From: Cordylochernes scorpioides
Lineage: Eukaryota; Arthropoda; Arachnida; Pseudoscorpiones; Chernetidae
Length of the DNA stretch: 64,000 bases
Assembly: GCA_030710605.1 (NCBI GenBank)
Contig: CP092869.1
Location: forward strand, 9,322,722 to 9,386,721
Direction: 5' to 3'
Both the position numbers and the translations under genes were made by a program. The first letter of the stretch is position 1. Each line of letters opens with the position of its first letter. This document shows positions 31,830 through 41,760 of this stretch, piece by piece. Under the pieces are notes generated by a model. It had not been told where the DNA came from and did no database searches. It saw only the letters and a list, made by a program, of their open reading frames with translations.

Positions 31830-33020
31830 AGGTCTACATTGGGAGCACCCACCGCAGGAAAGACTCATCTACCGATGGACTGCAAGACTTCTTTCCCACA
31901 GAGTGGGCAGGTTGATGAAGTAGCTGGTACTACCCACCTCAAGAGAGAAAGAGATTTTTTTTTAGATTGAAACTGATTTTTAAACTACATTTAAAAATTA
32001 TCCCGCATGAGTTTCTTTTCAACTAAAAATCAAAATTTATTCCAAGGAGAAATAACGATTATTTCCAACCTTATGAATGAGGTATTTTTCAAATGTCGTT
32101 TAACAATCATAAGCCGCATTATATTGTATTATAAATGAAACTGATTTATTACAATAATTATATAAGAATTTATATGGTTAATAAATAAATAAATAAATAG
32201 TTTGAGAGATTTTAGAATAAACAATTTCAAAAAAATAAATATATACTTGGAGACTTGATATTTCTACTTTAACATTGATACAAGGTATTATATCATCGTA
32301 TTGTGTTGGGAGCTAAGACTTCCCTATTCTACCATCGAGCAGAGTAATCAACAACACCTCGAAGAAATTAACACTTTTAATTTCCTTTCATAACTAACTA
32401 ACATCATTTCTAAAGCCAAATATATACATGCAACGTAGCGCGGTCATCTGGTCAAAACAGAAATATATTAATCTATGGAAAACAACTTATAAAAAATGCT
32501 AACATATTGTTATACTCCCATTCTTCCTATATGTACTTATAAATATATATTTATATAAGATTCACAATAAATATATAATTCGTTTACAGTTCCTTGTAGT
32601 ATAGATAATTACGTTAATTTACAATTTTAAACAGAAACGGTTATAAACTTATTTCCCTAAATTTTGTTCCCTTCATTGATTGTTCTACATTTTTGACCAT
32701 AGTTTTAGAATATAATACTTTCAATATATTGTTGCAAATATATATAGTTCACCTACCTATTATTTTTATTTCACTAACATAGGATTCATTTTCGAAATTC
32801 TATATTATTGTGATAAATATTCAATTTATAATTTGATTTAAGTAATTGAAAATAAAAACTACTTGATAAGTAAATAACTATCTCTCCTTTTCACGACTGC
32901 ACCTTTAATCCTTCATCTTTTAACCAACAAAATATTATATTCATAACATATATACTAAGGGTTATGATATATATATTTATACAAGTTCTCGTGATTTTAA
33001 TTAGTATTAACAATTTATAA
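31830..33020. other. non-coding DNA with SINE family 2 body fragment
   Basis: Collinear with 49840-51880 apart from the PLE inserted there. 31990-32130 matches the SINE family 2 arm (CCGCATGAGTTTCTTTTCAA ... AGCCGCATTATATTG). It contains the empty site ATTTAAAAATTAT at 31989-32001 for the PLE of segment B. No gene recognised. Confidence 0.6.
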
Positions 33021-33024
33021 TACA

Positions 33025-33397
33025 ACATAATGCGGCTTATAATTGTAGAACGACATTTGACAATTATCCCGCATGTATTTCTTTTGAAGGAAAAATCGAA
33101 ATTTATTTTAAGGAGAAATAACGACTATTTCTAACCTTAGGGATGAAGTATGAAAGGATGAATTGTGAAAATATGTCCAGGGTAGCCTAGTGGACATGGT
33201 ATCTGCCCGGTAAGCGGAACACTGTGGGTTCGTTTCCCATCCATGGACACTTTATTTTTCCGTTTATCATTACCCTTCACACTTCATCCTTTCATACTTC
33301 ATCCCTAAGGTTAAAAATAATCGTTATTTCTCCTTAAAATAAATTTCGATTTTTCGTTCAAAAGAAACATCTGCGGGATAATTGTCAAATGTTGTTA
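33025..33397 (+). repeat. SINE family 2: tRNA-like core with inverted arms (segment A)
   Basis: The tRNA-like sequence 33175-33248 (GTCCAGGGTAGCCTAGTGG, B box GGGTTCGTTTCCC) is flanked by ~130-bp arms that are inverted copies of each other (about 33041-33167 against 33273-33397). The arm also occurs alone near 12,070-12,200, 31,990 and 63,735. The homologue is 51885-52240. The acceptor stem is mutated on one side (CCATGGAC), so it is not a tRNA gene. Confidence 0.65.
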
Positions 33398-33453
33398 TTA
33401 ACAATATATATTGATGATTTTAATGATAATTTAGGTGTTATAAAGTGACGTAC

Positions 33454-33561
33454 CTTGAACTTGGAGAGTTGCTCGTCGACAAATTCACTTGGCGTGAGGT
33501 TGCTGAGCGCCTCCTCCAGCCCGCAGAGGGACTCGGACTTGGACCGACTTGACCTGTCGAA
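33454..33561 (-). CDS. candidate host exon A (segment A copy)
   Basis: Exon of 108 bp (36 codons). A pyrimidine-rich acceptor (ccttccttctgtcc ... ttcag) and a donor AAG-gtacgt. The favoured frame reads FDRSSRSKSESLCGLEEALS and ends in EFVDEQLSKFK. It is identical in the 108 bp to 52313-52420. It lies upstream of exon B on the same strand, so it may be the same RhoGEF gene, but its phase (0) does not join exon B (one leftover base). An intervening exon or a different frame would be needed. Confidence 0.6.
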
Positions 33562-33747
33562 CTGAACACACATATGGATGGACAGAAGGAAGGGTCTTGG
33601 AGCCCTCCGCTGGGACCCCAGTCGGACCTAGTGCGGACTGTAGAACGAGGGGCAACGCTACCGACATCTCTGGCCGAAATACCTCATAAACTGGCGACCT
33701 CTATCAGTAAACAAATCTAAAGCAATAGTTTACTATAAATTATTTGA

Positions 33748-34053
33748 GGGGGGTCGGTGGAAGGCTGGTTAAACCGTTTGGTTTTCGACCACTACGACCC
33801 GGGTTCGATTCGCGCATTGAACACTTTTTTCTGTTGAAAAAATGCTTCAATGGCCCCCGATTCTTGCAAAAGTCCAACCCCACCAGCGAGTGCAAGTAAC
33901 CAAACGGGGCTCTGGTACATTTGTAAGTGCAAAGTCGAACTGCTTTTCACATGTGTAGACATGTGGTGCGCTTACAGTAAAAGCAGTCGCTAACTACCCA
34001 CCATGATTATCATGGCCTGTACCACGTGTACTAGGGATAAGTAAAAAAAAAAT
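33748..34053 (+). repeat. SINE family 1 (segment A)
   Basis: tRNA-like head GTCGGTGGAAGGCTGG ... GACCCGGGTTCGATTC, then a body with GGCCCCCGATTCTTGC and ACATGTGTAGACATGTGG, ending CTAGGGATAAGT plus an A tract. Shared with 52607-52911. A further copy lies at 47304-47607. Confidence 0.75.
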
Positions 34054-34184
34054 ATTTAGATCATCATTATATAAGGGCCAGTCAAAAAATGAATGACTTT
34101 GATACGAAGAGTAAAGCCAGTTCAATTTCTATTTCACTACCTATGTAAATAACACAAGATGATTATTACCTTACCTAATTGAGA

Positions 34185-34243
34185 GAATCTGTATGGAACA
34201 AGTCCCTAATAAATGCTTTTGTGTGTGTGTGTGTGTGTGTGTA
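34185..34243 (+). repeat. LINE-type 3' end with hairpin and (GT)n tail (segment A)
   Basis: CTGTATGGAACAAGTCCCTA then AATAAATGC and a (GT)n run at 34218-34242. The segment B copy has an intact GGGAC-AA-GTCCC hairpin (53052-53063). No coding part is recognisable. Confidence 0.5.
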
Positions 34244-34326
34244 TTCTTGTACCTCGGAAATATATTTATTTACGGGGCAGCTAACCAGAATGGATGAATT
34301 TTGACTCCCAAAAGTAATAGCCTACA

Positions 34327-34387
34327 TCACCCGGTGTTCCCAGGTGGTCACCCTCCCAAGTACTGACAGGGCACGACATTATTCTTG
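34327..34387 (-). pseudogene. 5S rRNA 3'-half fragment
   Basis: The minus strand reads AGTACTTGGGAGGGTGACCA, CCTGGGAACACCGGG and then TGATGTAGGC, closely matching the 3' half of eukaryotic 5S rRNA including the box C region. The 5' half is absent, so it is a 5S-derived SINE3-type head or a pseudogene, not a functional gene. The copy is 53173-53240. Downstream on the minus strand are AATAAA-like sequence and an AC-repeat tail. Confidence 0.75.
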
Positions 34388-34854
34388 GAACTCTCTATGC
34401 TGAAAAAATTACTGAGTTATTCCAAATCTATCTTAAATTGTGTTAATAGATTTGAAGTAGTGGTCTCATACCGCCATGTGAGGGAGATACTCTCAAAGAT
34501 ACTCTCGACAGAAAACAAGGTCATTCTGTGAGAATTCCTCAACATGGCAATTGAATATGTTGGGGACAAAAACTCCATTATAACCAAAAGTCTATCCAAA
34601 TTCAGGGTGGCTTGTAACCCTTGATTTGACGTCCGTTCGGAGAAAGCTTCGAGTTTGATGTAAATATTTGTTAAAATTCTATTGTTTATAGCTGTAATTT
34701 TATTGGAACTTTTTGTATCATTGTTGACTAGAGATCAATAAATTTTGTTTTTCATTCATTCTCAAATTGTGTTTCTTATTTTATATTTCTCTTATAGAAA
34801 GGCTTTCATATTTGAAAGAAAGACATATGAGTTAACTTATTTATAAATAAACTT

Positions 34855-35239
34855 TCTATGGCTATTTTTCCGCGAGGATATCATTGGATTTTGGGACAGC
34901 GACCCTTTAAATTGCTACTTCTGCAATGTTAGCATACAAGACAATTTGGTCCATTATCTATTCCATTGCACATTTCTACAGAAAAAGAAACTGGAAATTC
35001 ACGAAATTTCGTGGCTAACTCACTATAATGAACAACATGTATATAAAATATTTACTACTCTCCTGCTGGATAAAATATTTGTTTATGAATATTTTAAATT
35101 TTTCAAGGCGATTGATAAAATGAAGTGCTCAACTCCACAGACAACGGCTGATTGCTCCCCCTCCCCTCTAAATTGCTTTTCCTCCTCACTCATGTACATT
35201 TATAACTTTTTAGAGTCTTAATAAAGGTTTTTGTTGTTG
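34855..35239 (+). pseudogene. 5'-truncated LINE insertion with target duplication (segment A)
   Basis: Flanked by TTTATAAATAAACTT at 34840-34854 and 35240-35254. It encodes the ORF2 C-terminus with CYFCNVSIQDNLVHYLFHC (Cys/His motif) and ends AATAAAGGTTTTTGTTGTTG. The allelic copy is 53683-54092 with the same duplication, so it is an ancestral insertion. Confidence 0.85.
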
Positions 35240-35254
35240 TTTATAAATAAACTT

Positions 35255-37143
35255 ATACCCCTAGAATCTTAATGTTTTCAGCTTAACTATCCTTTTTCCT
35301 TCTTATTCAAACTTCTACTCAAACCTTGTAATTCACCAATTGTTTATGTTAACTAGTTCTCTGAGTTTAATGTCGTTGCTTGATACAGGCATCCCATGTG
35401 GGGATATCGCATCTGTATGTGTATGATTTTTGATGATAACAATAAATACTTTCAATATGTCATTAGATAAAATATATCTATTCACTTATAGAGTATATGT
35501 TGTTTATATATATTTGAATTTAAAATTTAAAATAAATTTGAAAACAACGTATATTTTAAAAATTCGTTTTGGTTTCTCCATTTTTTAAAAAATAGTAAAT
35601 CGATTCAGAAAGTGAGATTATGATAAAATCTTATGCTGCATATTTTATGGGATTTAAGAAAAATTTGTAATTTTAATTATAGAATTGAATTTTATATCTT
35701 CTAGATACCTTTTTTAATAGTTTTTCTATATTCGAGAAAATTGGTACTTAAAATATGTAATAATTATTTACATATTGATGCACATATGAAAGTAACAATA
35801 TTTGTTAGAAATGTATTTATTTTATTGTGCTCTATGAGATGCTGTTAAAATCAAAATGATTTTTTTCTTTATTGCTAAAGAATTTTACTTAAAAAAAATA
35901 GCATTACTAAATGGCGCCCAACGTGGGTTCTCTTGTTTGAATTTTGTATAACACCTTATACAAGTAAAAACATAGTAACGGATAAATAAGAACGAATAAT
36001 AATGAGGGTGACTTATTGCTAATTAGCAATTTACAATTGAGTAACTTCAAACATAAAATTTTTGTTTTATAATTCACCTCTCAAGAAATTTCTAAAATGC
36101 TAATTATAGGTATACAATTCTTTTTTTCAGATTCTGTTAAAATCTAAATGAAACATCACATAATTTAGGTAATAAAGTTGAACTAAAAATAACGATCATA
36201 ATATATTCCACGGATTAAATATAAAAAGCATGTCTCCATCAAGGAAATTGGCTATATAAAAAAGCCATAAGAATAAAAATGCCATTAGACATCCATTATT
36301 AAAACAATAAGGAAGATTATTCCCCGTTCCTCTTTATGCATAAATTTTAAAATGGCGCTGAAGATATTTTCCTTTTATAAATAGCGAGACAAAATACATA
36401 GAGTTTTTTGTCTTCTTTCTTTAATGTTATTTAAATTCACACTTTATATCCTTGAGATAGAAGTCACAAAATGATCCTTATCTAAAGAAAAATGATTATA
36501 ACTAATATCTCTCCTATCTGTTGTGTTTTAATTAATATTTTTTAAATAAATATTGTTTGTTTTTCTTATATAGAGAAAGCAATATTCTATATTATAATTA
36601 TTATCATTGAAAAATATGTATGAAAGGATTGAAAACGAAAGAAAATGTTCATCTTTTTTTTTACAATCACAAGCCGCAGTGTATTATATATGAAAGGAGT
36701 GTTTTGTGTCTATTATATTTAATGAAAAAATCCATATATAACTATTTTTATGCGTAAGATAAAAATTCAAAATGTATTAAAATTTACATATAATATAATA
36801 GGCCTTAAAGATGTTACTATATTTGTCAACAGGTATCGAAATATTTATATTATATGCTGGTATATAAATGGAAAATATGTTTGTCGTTTTTTTAGGGAAA
36901 ATTTTGAATGTTTCTTATAATGGATCCTTTTTTTTTTAATTTTGTGTTTTATCATTGTTTTTAAGGTAATGTAGGCTTTTTACTACTTGCAAGTCATTCG
37001 AAAAAAAATTGTCCAAATTAATTGAATATTGATAAATAATTTATTTCTCTCTCTCTTAAAAACTTATATCATTAATTTAAAATAAATATATTTAAATGGG
37101 ATGTTAAAGTTATACTATTTCAAATTTAAATTAAAGCAAGTGG
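35255..37143. other. AT-rich non-coding DNA with a Lys-type primer site
   Basis: Collinear with 54108-56019. The only notable sequence is TGGCGCCCAACGTGGG at about 35913, which matches the primer-binding site complementary to tRNA-Lys of many LTR elements. No LTR or gene could be delimited. A LINE-type 3' end (AACAATAAATAC) lies near 35440. Confidence 0.4.
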
Positions 37144-37243
37144 NNNNNNNNNNNNNNNNNNNNNNNNNNNNNNNNNNNNNNNNNNNNNNNNNNNNNNNNN
37201 NNNNNNNNNNNNNNNNNNNNNNNNNNNNNNNNNNNNNNNNNNN
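37144..37243. other. scaffold gap (100 N)
   Basis: Exactly 100 N. The sequence before it equals segment B up to about 56019 (AAAGCAAGTGG), and the sequence after it is unrelated. Confidence 0.98.
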
Positions 37244-37295
37244 TAAATAAAGCTTCCAGGGTTAAGTTTCTTGTGAAACTTTTTTATTTTCAAGA

Positions 37296-37325
37296 TTTCG
37301 GACTTGTCAGTCCTTCAACAGGATT
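37296..37325 (-). ncRNA. degenerate hammerhead-like motif
   Basis: Minus strand CUGUUGA, AGGAC...GUCC stem, GAAA, UCUUG. It deviates at A6 and lacks a clear NUH site. Probably a PLE terminal-repeat relic. Confidence 0.35.
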
Positions 37326-37409
37326 ATCACGTTAATAACTTAATAATAAATACGATTTTTATATACAAATCATTATATACATATTTTAAATACTTATTAT
37401 ACATTAATT

Positions 37410-37993
37410 AATTAATTAATTAACTTTATTAACATCATGAAACGCGATATCCCAAACTCAGGGATATTTGCGCCAATACATTTCACTGCATTACAGCAAT
37501 TCGGCTATTTACAATCCTGTTCAATTCATTATTTTACATAAATTAACTAAAGAAAATTGTCCAAAGAGAAAAACAAACAACAAAGCAAAACACACAGAGC
37601 AAGCATCGCAGTTCTTTTTTTTTTTTTCTAAGATTCCTTCTCTTTTTTCCAATTCAAGAGAAAGTTGTATATGTATTTACAAAATTGATCAAAATTTTTA
37701 TACTTTTCTTTTTTGTCTACAAATTCATCAAGCTGTCCAATACGACCAAATCTATTTTCCCTAAAATCCCGGAAAATTGGGCACTCCAGAAGTAGATGTC
37801 TCGCGTCTTGAATTTCACCTCCGCAGAAGCATCCTGGTTCCTTCACGGCGCCGATAGTTGCCAAAAATTTCCCAAAGTTGCCATGATCTGTAATGAATTG
37901 GATATTATAAAAATTTGGACGGAAAAATCTTGGAATTCCTAATACGAAAAAGCTTCTGAAAATTTCATTAGTGTTCTCAAAAATTTCATTCAT
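37410..37993 (-). pseudogene. LINE ORF2 C-terminus and 3' UTR
   Basis: The minus frame encodes FYNIQFITDHGNFGKFLATI, then GCFCGGEIQDARHLLLECPI, the C-terminal Cys/His motif of LINE ORF2, and stops near 37628. The 3' UTR contains ATATCCC/GGGATAT inverted repeats and ends AATAAAGTT (AATT)n near 37410. 5' truncated. Confidence 0.75.
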
Positions 37994-37999
37994 TTTTGC

Positions 38000-38579
38000 G
38001 TGTAAGAATACATTGAGAGAAAAATATATTATATTATTTCAGTTTGAAAAACACATTTTTTTGAATAAGTGTATTTTGTATTCAATCCCCTGGATATATT
38101 TCACGTCTTTAATCTAGTGCACCCATTTACAACAGAAGAGATCTATTGTAATGAAGAGCTTATCTTGGAACCAAATACAGAAGAACTTGGATATTTCCAA
38201 CGTCTTTAATTCGAAAACATCTTTAATTCGAATATTTATCTTTGTCCTTAGAATTTCCTATAAATATAATTTCCGTTTTTATTCGAATTTTTGGGTAATT
38301 CGAATTTTATTTTGGTCCCTTGAGCATCGAATTATCACAGTTCGACTGTATTTTTTTTATCAAAATCCTCAAATATTTCGACAATGCTGACCACCTATCT
38401 TCTAAGAATCTAGGGATAGAAAGTTTCTGGGGATCTGGTTCTATAAGTAGTCAAACGGTGGGTTGACTTAGTTGAAATATCGGAGGATAGAAGATTTGAT
38501 AAGATTGTCATAATTGATGTATTCCAATTTGATTGCTCTATATGAGAATAACTCTGTGTTAAAAGCCAAACACACTCAC
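38000..38579. other. intronic AT-rich DNA
   Basis: Between a LINE fragment and exon D. It contains repeated TTTAATTCGAA-type motifs near 38205-38235. No gene seen. Confidence 0.4.
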
Positions 38580-38675
38580 ACAACACAGCTCGTCCAGGTT
38601 CCCGAAGAGGACTTCAGGCTCTGCGAACATGGCGAAGCCATCGACCTGGATCTTCTTTAACGGCTCCATGAACAC
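38580..38675 (-). CDS. RhoGEF exon D, DH domain continued (single copy)
   Basis: Exon of 96 bp (32 codons, phase 0 both sides). The acceptor is tgtgctgcag and the donor is gtgagtgt. It encodes VFMEPLKKIQVDGFAMFAEP and then EVLFGNLDELCC, matching the DH-domain segment that leads to the conserved FGN-x-xE/D turn. It follows exon C in the same gene and strand, about 8.1 kb downstream. No second copy occurs in the window, unlike exons A-C. Biochemically this part helps form the Rho-binding face. Confidence 0.8.
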
Positions 38676-38740
38676 CTGCAGCACATATGGTATAGCTATG
38701 TGACACCTTGCATACACACACATATATAAAAAAATAAAGA

Positions 38741-39088
38741 AGGCATAACCTGACCAGGAGTACATCGGCTTTACAGAAAACAGAGCGCTATCTGGTGGAA
38801 CAGAAATCAATTAAACGTTTATTTAACTTGTTCCGTGATATTTGACCAACCCAATTTCTTGATAAATCAAGAAAAGTCAACCACGAACGCGTTTCGGGCT
38901 GTTGGCCCTCGTCAGTGTGGTGCAGACTGTACCTCAACGACCAAAATTTGGTCCTATAGGCTTCCTTAGAAATCAAGAAATGGGTATTTAAGGAAAAATT
39001 TGAGCAAATATGTTTAGTTTAATTTTATTCCAATAGATGGCGCTCTGCTATCTATAAATTGACATGTGAACCTAGTCAGGATATGCCT
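38741..39088. mobile_element. hammerhead-bearing fold-back element, copy 1
   Basis: The outer ends AGGCATAACCTGACCAGG and TAGTCAGGATATGCCT are inverted, as are the inner arms (AACTTGTTCCGTGATATTTG on the left). The hammerhead core (38886-38915) is in the central region. The same layout is at 58840-59170. No ORF. It resembles a short non-autonomous PLE-like unit. Confidence 0.65.
38886..38915 (-). ncRNA. hammerhead ribozyme motif
   Basis: The minus strand reads CUGACGA, GGGC-CAACA-GCCC-type stem II, GAAA, then CGCGUU. Stem III would be the palindrome ACGCGU (A15.1 to U16.1) shared between two molecules, with cleavage after GUU. Stem I pairs ACCAC with GUGGU, with one mismatch next to the core. 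All core positions fit. Confidence 0.7.
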
Positions 39089-39098
39089 CTTTTATCTA

Positions 39099-39505
39099 TC
39101 TATATATATAAATGAATTTTAAAACTCATTTATATTATTATCCCTATATATATATAAGTCAGCGTATGTATGTATGTTTGTCAACTATACACGTCCACAA
39201 TACGTAACTAATCTGACTGAAATTTTAACAGTATATAAAGTAGAATCTGGAAAAACTCTTAGTGAAAATTTCAGGTCTCTTTCCCGAATATCCGTCGTGT
39301 TATTTGCAAATTTGCTCTTTCGCTCGCGCCTCTAGCGGTGAAAATGGGGGGTAATACCAGCTGACCTAATGTACATGTAAAGTTTGGAGGGGGACGTTTC
39401 ACAAGAGTGACATCCACGGCTCCAATTTATAATTGTAACGAATAGTATTTGAATAAAAACATTTAATAGGGTAAAACCCGGGCGTTGCCCGGGTCATTCG
39501 GCTAG
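39099..39505 (+). mobile_element. non-autonomous Helitron
   Basis: Begins TCTATATATATAAATG after A and ends CTAG before T, as expected for insertion between A and T. The 3' hairpin ACCCGGGC-GTT-GCCCGGGT (39476-39494) lies 8 nt before CTAG. 407 bp, no Rep/Hel coding. It sits right next to the fold-back element. Confidence 0.8.
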
Positions 39506-39542
39506 TTTTGTCATAAACAAAAATGTACATAGCTTGTAACTG

Positions 39543-40528
39543 CCCTCCATGCAAGTATGAGATTGTTGGATTCTATGATCTTGACAGTCCTACTCTATGC
39601 GGCTCCAATCTGGGCACATGATCAAGCCTTAATCTTAGATAGAATCCAGGATACCTTTCTCAGACGTTTTCTGTGCCTTCCAAGCTATACTCCGGGCTAT
39701 ATTTTGAGGGCCGAAACAGGAAGAAATTATCTTGATATCACAGTGAAAAAACTAACTTTAAAATTCTGGACTAGAATTCTGAAAATGGACGACAGCAGGC
39801 TACCTTCAATTTGTTTGGCACATTTGTGAGACATTTCAATTTCTTCAAAACAGAATATCGGACTGGTAAAAAGTATAACAGAGCTACTTAATAACACCGG
39901 CTTCTCATGGCTTGTTGGATGTAGAGACTTTAATATTCTACAAAGATACATCCCCCTAATTATTAGAACGGCAACCGATCAGTCCTTGCAGCTGGAATAT
40001 GTAAGAATAAGAAAATCAATACTCTACTCTCACTATAAATACTTTCATTCATCACCTACAATGGAATGCTATCTGAATGACAATATCCCCCTAACCTTAA
40101 AGAGAATCATTGTACAAGTAAGAAGCCTTTTTGTAGTACAGAGAATTAATCATGTTTCACTATTGAAAACTAAGACCATAAAATGCACCTTATGCAACGG
40201 TGAATTTAGTCTCGATTTTCCACACTACATGTTCTACTGTACGGCAATGGAAGAAGAAAGAGAAATTTTTCGTCAAGAGACCGGCTATAATAGCAATTCG
40301 CCTTATGTTTTAATGGCAAAAGTCGTAAAATCCAGACCCTTTGCATTCACTTTTTATAAATACTGGAAATCAGCTCAATCAAAATATTTAGCACAGACAC
40401 CGGATCCAACTCGATAATTGGTCGAGGTCAATACCCAATATTTGTATATAACTACGATGCTAATTTGTTATTTATTTATTTTGGGAGAATCCTGTATGGC
40501 ACGTGTGCCCAATAAAGGCTATTGTTGT
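39543..40528 (+). pseudogene. 5'-truncated LINE with 19-bp target duplication
   Basis: Flanked by TGTACATAGCTTGTAACTG at 39524-39542 and 40529-40547. It encodes the region after RT (MRLLDSMILTVLLYAAPIWA ... LPSYTPGYILRAETGR), then after a frameshift near 39,830 the C-terminus with CTLCNGEFSLDFPHYMFYC, ending at 40415-40417. The 3' end is GGCACGTGTGCC hairpin, CAATAAAGG and (TTG)n. 986 bp. Confidence 0.85.
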
Positions 40529-40564
40529 TGTACATAGCTTGTAACTGTAAATAATACATCGGCA

Positions 40565-40665
40565 GCTTGGCGAAAGTTATGTACCTAAGCCCTGATAGGT
40601 GGCGCGCGCTGTCAGATTGGCAAGTGTTATGTACCTAAGCTCCGATAGATGGCGGGCGCGCTAGG
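40565..40665 (+). repeat. direct repeat of about 45 bp, two copies
   Basis: GTTATGTACCTAAGC followed by GATAG(G/A)TGGCG occurs at about 40578 and 40628, in an unusually GC-rich stretch. Confidence 0.6.
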
Positions 40666-40897
40666 CGGGAAGTTTGTAAACAATAGTCGCCATCTTGAGG
40701 GGTGTAGCCGATCGCCAGCCGTTTGGGTCTCTGACCATACTTCCGTAATTTACCACATTATTTTTATCCATTTAACTTAGTTTACCTCTATTTCTTTTTA
40801 TCCCTCAAATTAATTAACTATTTAAAGTAATCTAATAAATCATTATTTTATTCTACCCAAACGTCACTGTGACATTACTGTGACAATATAAAATTAA

Positions 40898-41031
40898 GTT
40901 GCTTCTTTGTTCACGACTAATTGGCCATTATAGAACGGTCGTCTAGTCCTACCAACGGGTTGTACCTAGCAGAACGATCACTCTGGCAATGAACCAAGCA
41001 AGCAGCAAGCCAACAGAGCTGCAACACAAGT
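40898..41031 (+). other. possible first exon or retroelement leader
   Basis: A GC-richer stretch ends in ATGAACCAAGCAAGCAGC ... CAACACAA followed by a consensus donor GTAAGT at 41030. Upstream is CGCCATCTTGAG (a common 5'-UTR/promoter motif). It could equally be a leader of an LTR element (GTGACAATAT precedes it). No domain. Confidence 0.2.
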
Positions 41032-41760
41032 AAGTGTCCCCGGGTCAGGGAAAATTAAGTTGCATAATTATGAGGCTTTTTGTTAAAATTGACATGATCA
41101 TTTATAACCTAACCTTCAATTAGAGGTTACCAAAAACTTGCAAGTTTTTGAGGCGTTCTCCCACGAGAGTTACCACTGTATTTCATCAAGTAAAAAATTC
41201 CTTTACCTTGAAGATTCATCTAATTTGGAGCTTTTTACTTGATGAGGCAAAACCTTGCACGGTGAAAAAAATCTTTATTAGATGGGTTTCCAAGACTGAT
41301 CAATTGGAGCTAAATTGATTCTTATGTAATTAAGTAATTAAACTTGGAACTTTTTGGTGTTTTTAGGCGGGCATACTCGAGAGGATTATAGGATTGGGGC
41401 TTTCTTATCAGGTTGAAAACAACCCCACCTTTGTATGTACAGGGAAACATTTTTGCATATTGTATTTATATAAGTATATATATGTTATTTAAAAATTTCT
41501 ATTGATTTTGGAATTATTTTTAAGATTGAGATTATGATCTTGAGATTTGATATATTTTGGAATATACAACGTGGGAACAATAATTTACAGGAATGAGACT
41601 GGATCACGTAAAATATTCAAAATAATGAAATAATTTTATAAAGACCTTATAAATAAAACATTTATCAACACAAAGAAATAAAATTTGATCACATAGACGC
41701 ACGCGCGCTCACGTTTTATCGAATTTATAAGCTCGAGTATATCAGAACATTTTCGAATTT

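Larger units (their letters stand above)
4737..37143. repeat. segment A: contig collinear with 41401-56019
   Basis: The whole inter-gap contig aligns in order and orientation with segment B, apart from insertions. 4737-10458 matches 41401-47005, 11769-12060 matches 47009-47300, 12900-13390 matches 48380-48895, 21220-22075 matches 48953-49830, and 31803-37143 matches 49830-56019. Similarity looks like a few percent divergence. It is probably an alternative haplotype scaffolded as a duplicate, or less likely a tandem duplication. Confidence 0.85.

Noticed and set aside
33175-33248. Functional tRNA gene
   Set aside because: No U33 in the anticodon loop, a mutated acceptor stem and wrong spacing. 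Repeated with SINE body sequence.
34417-34599. Minus-strand open frame, also at 53281-53499, as a host exon
   Set aside because: No convincing splice sites or domain. It is next to the 5S-derived repeat and probably part of it.
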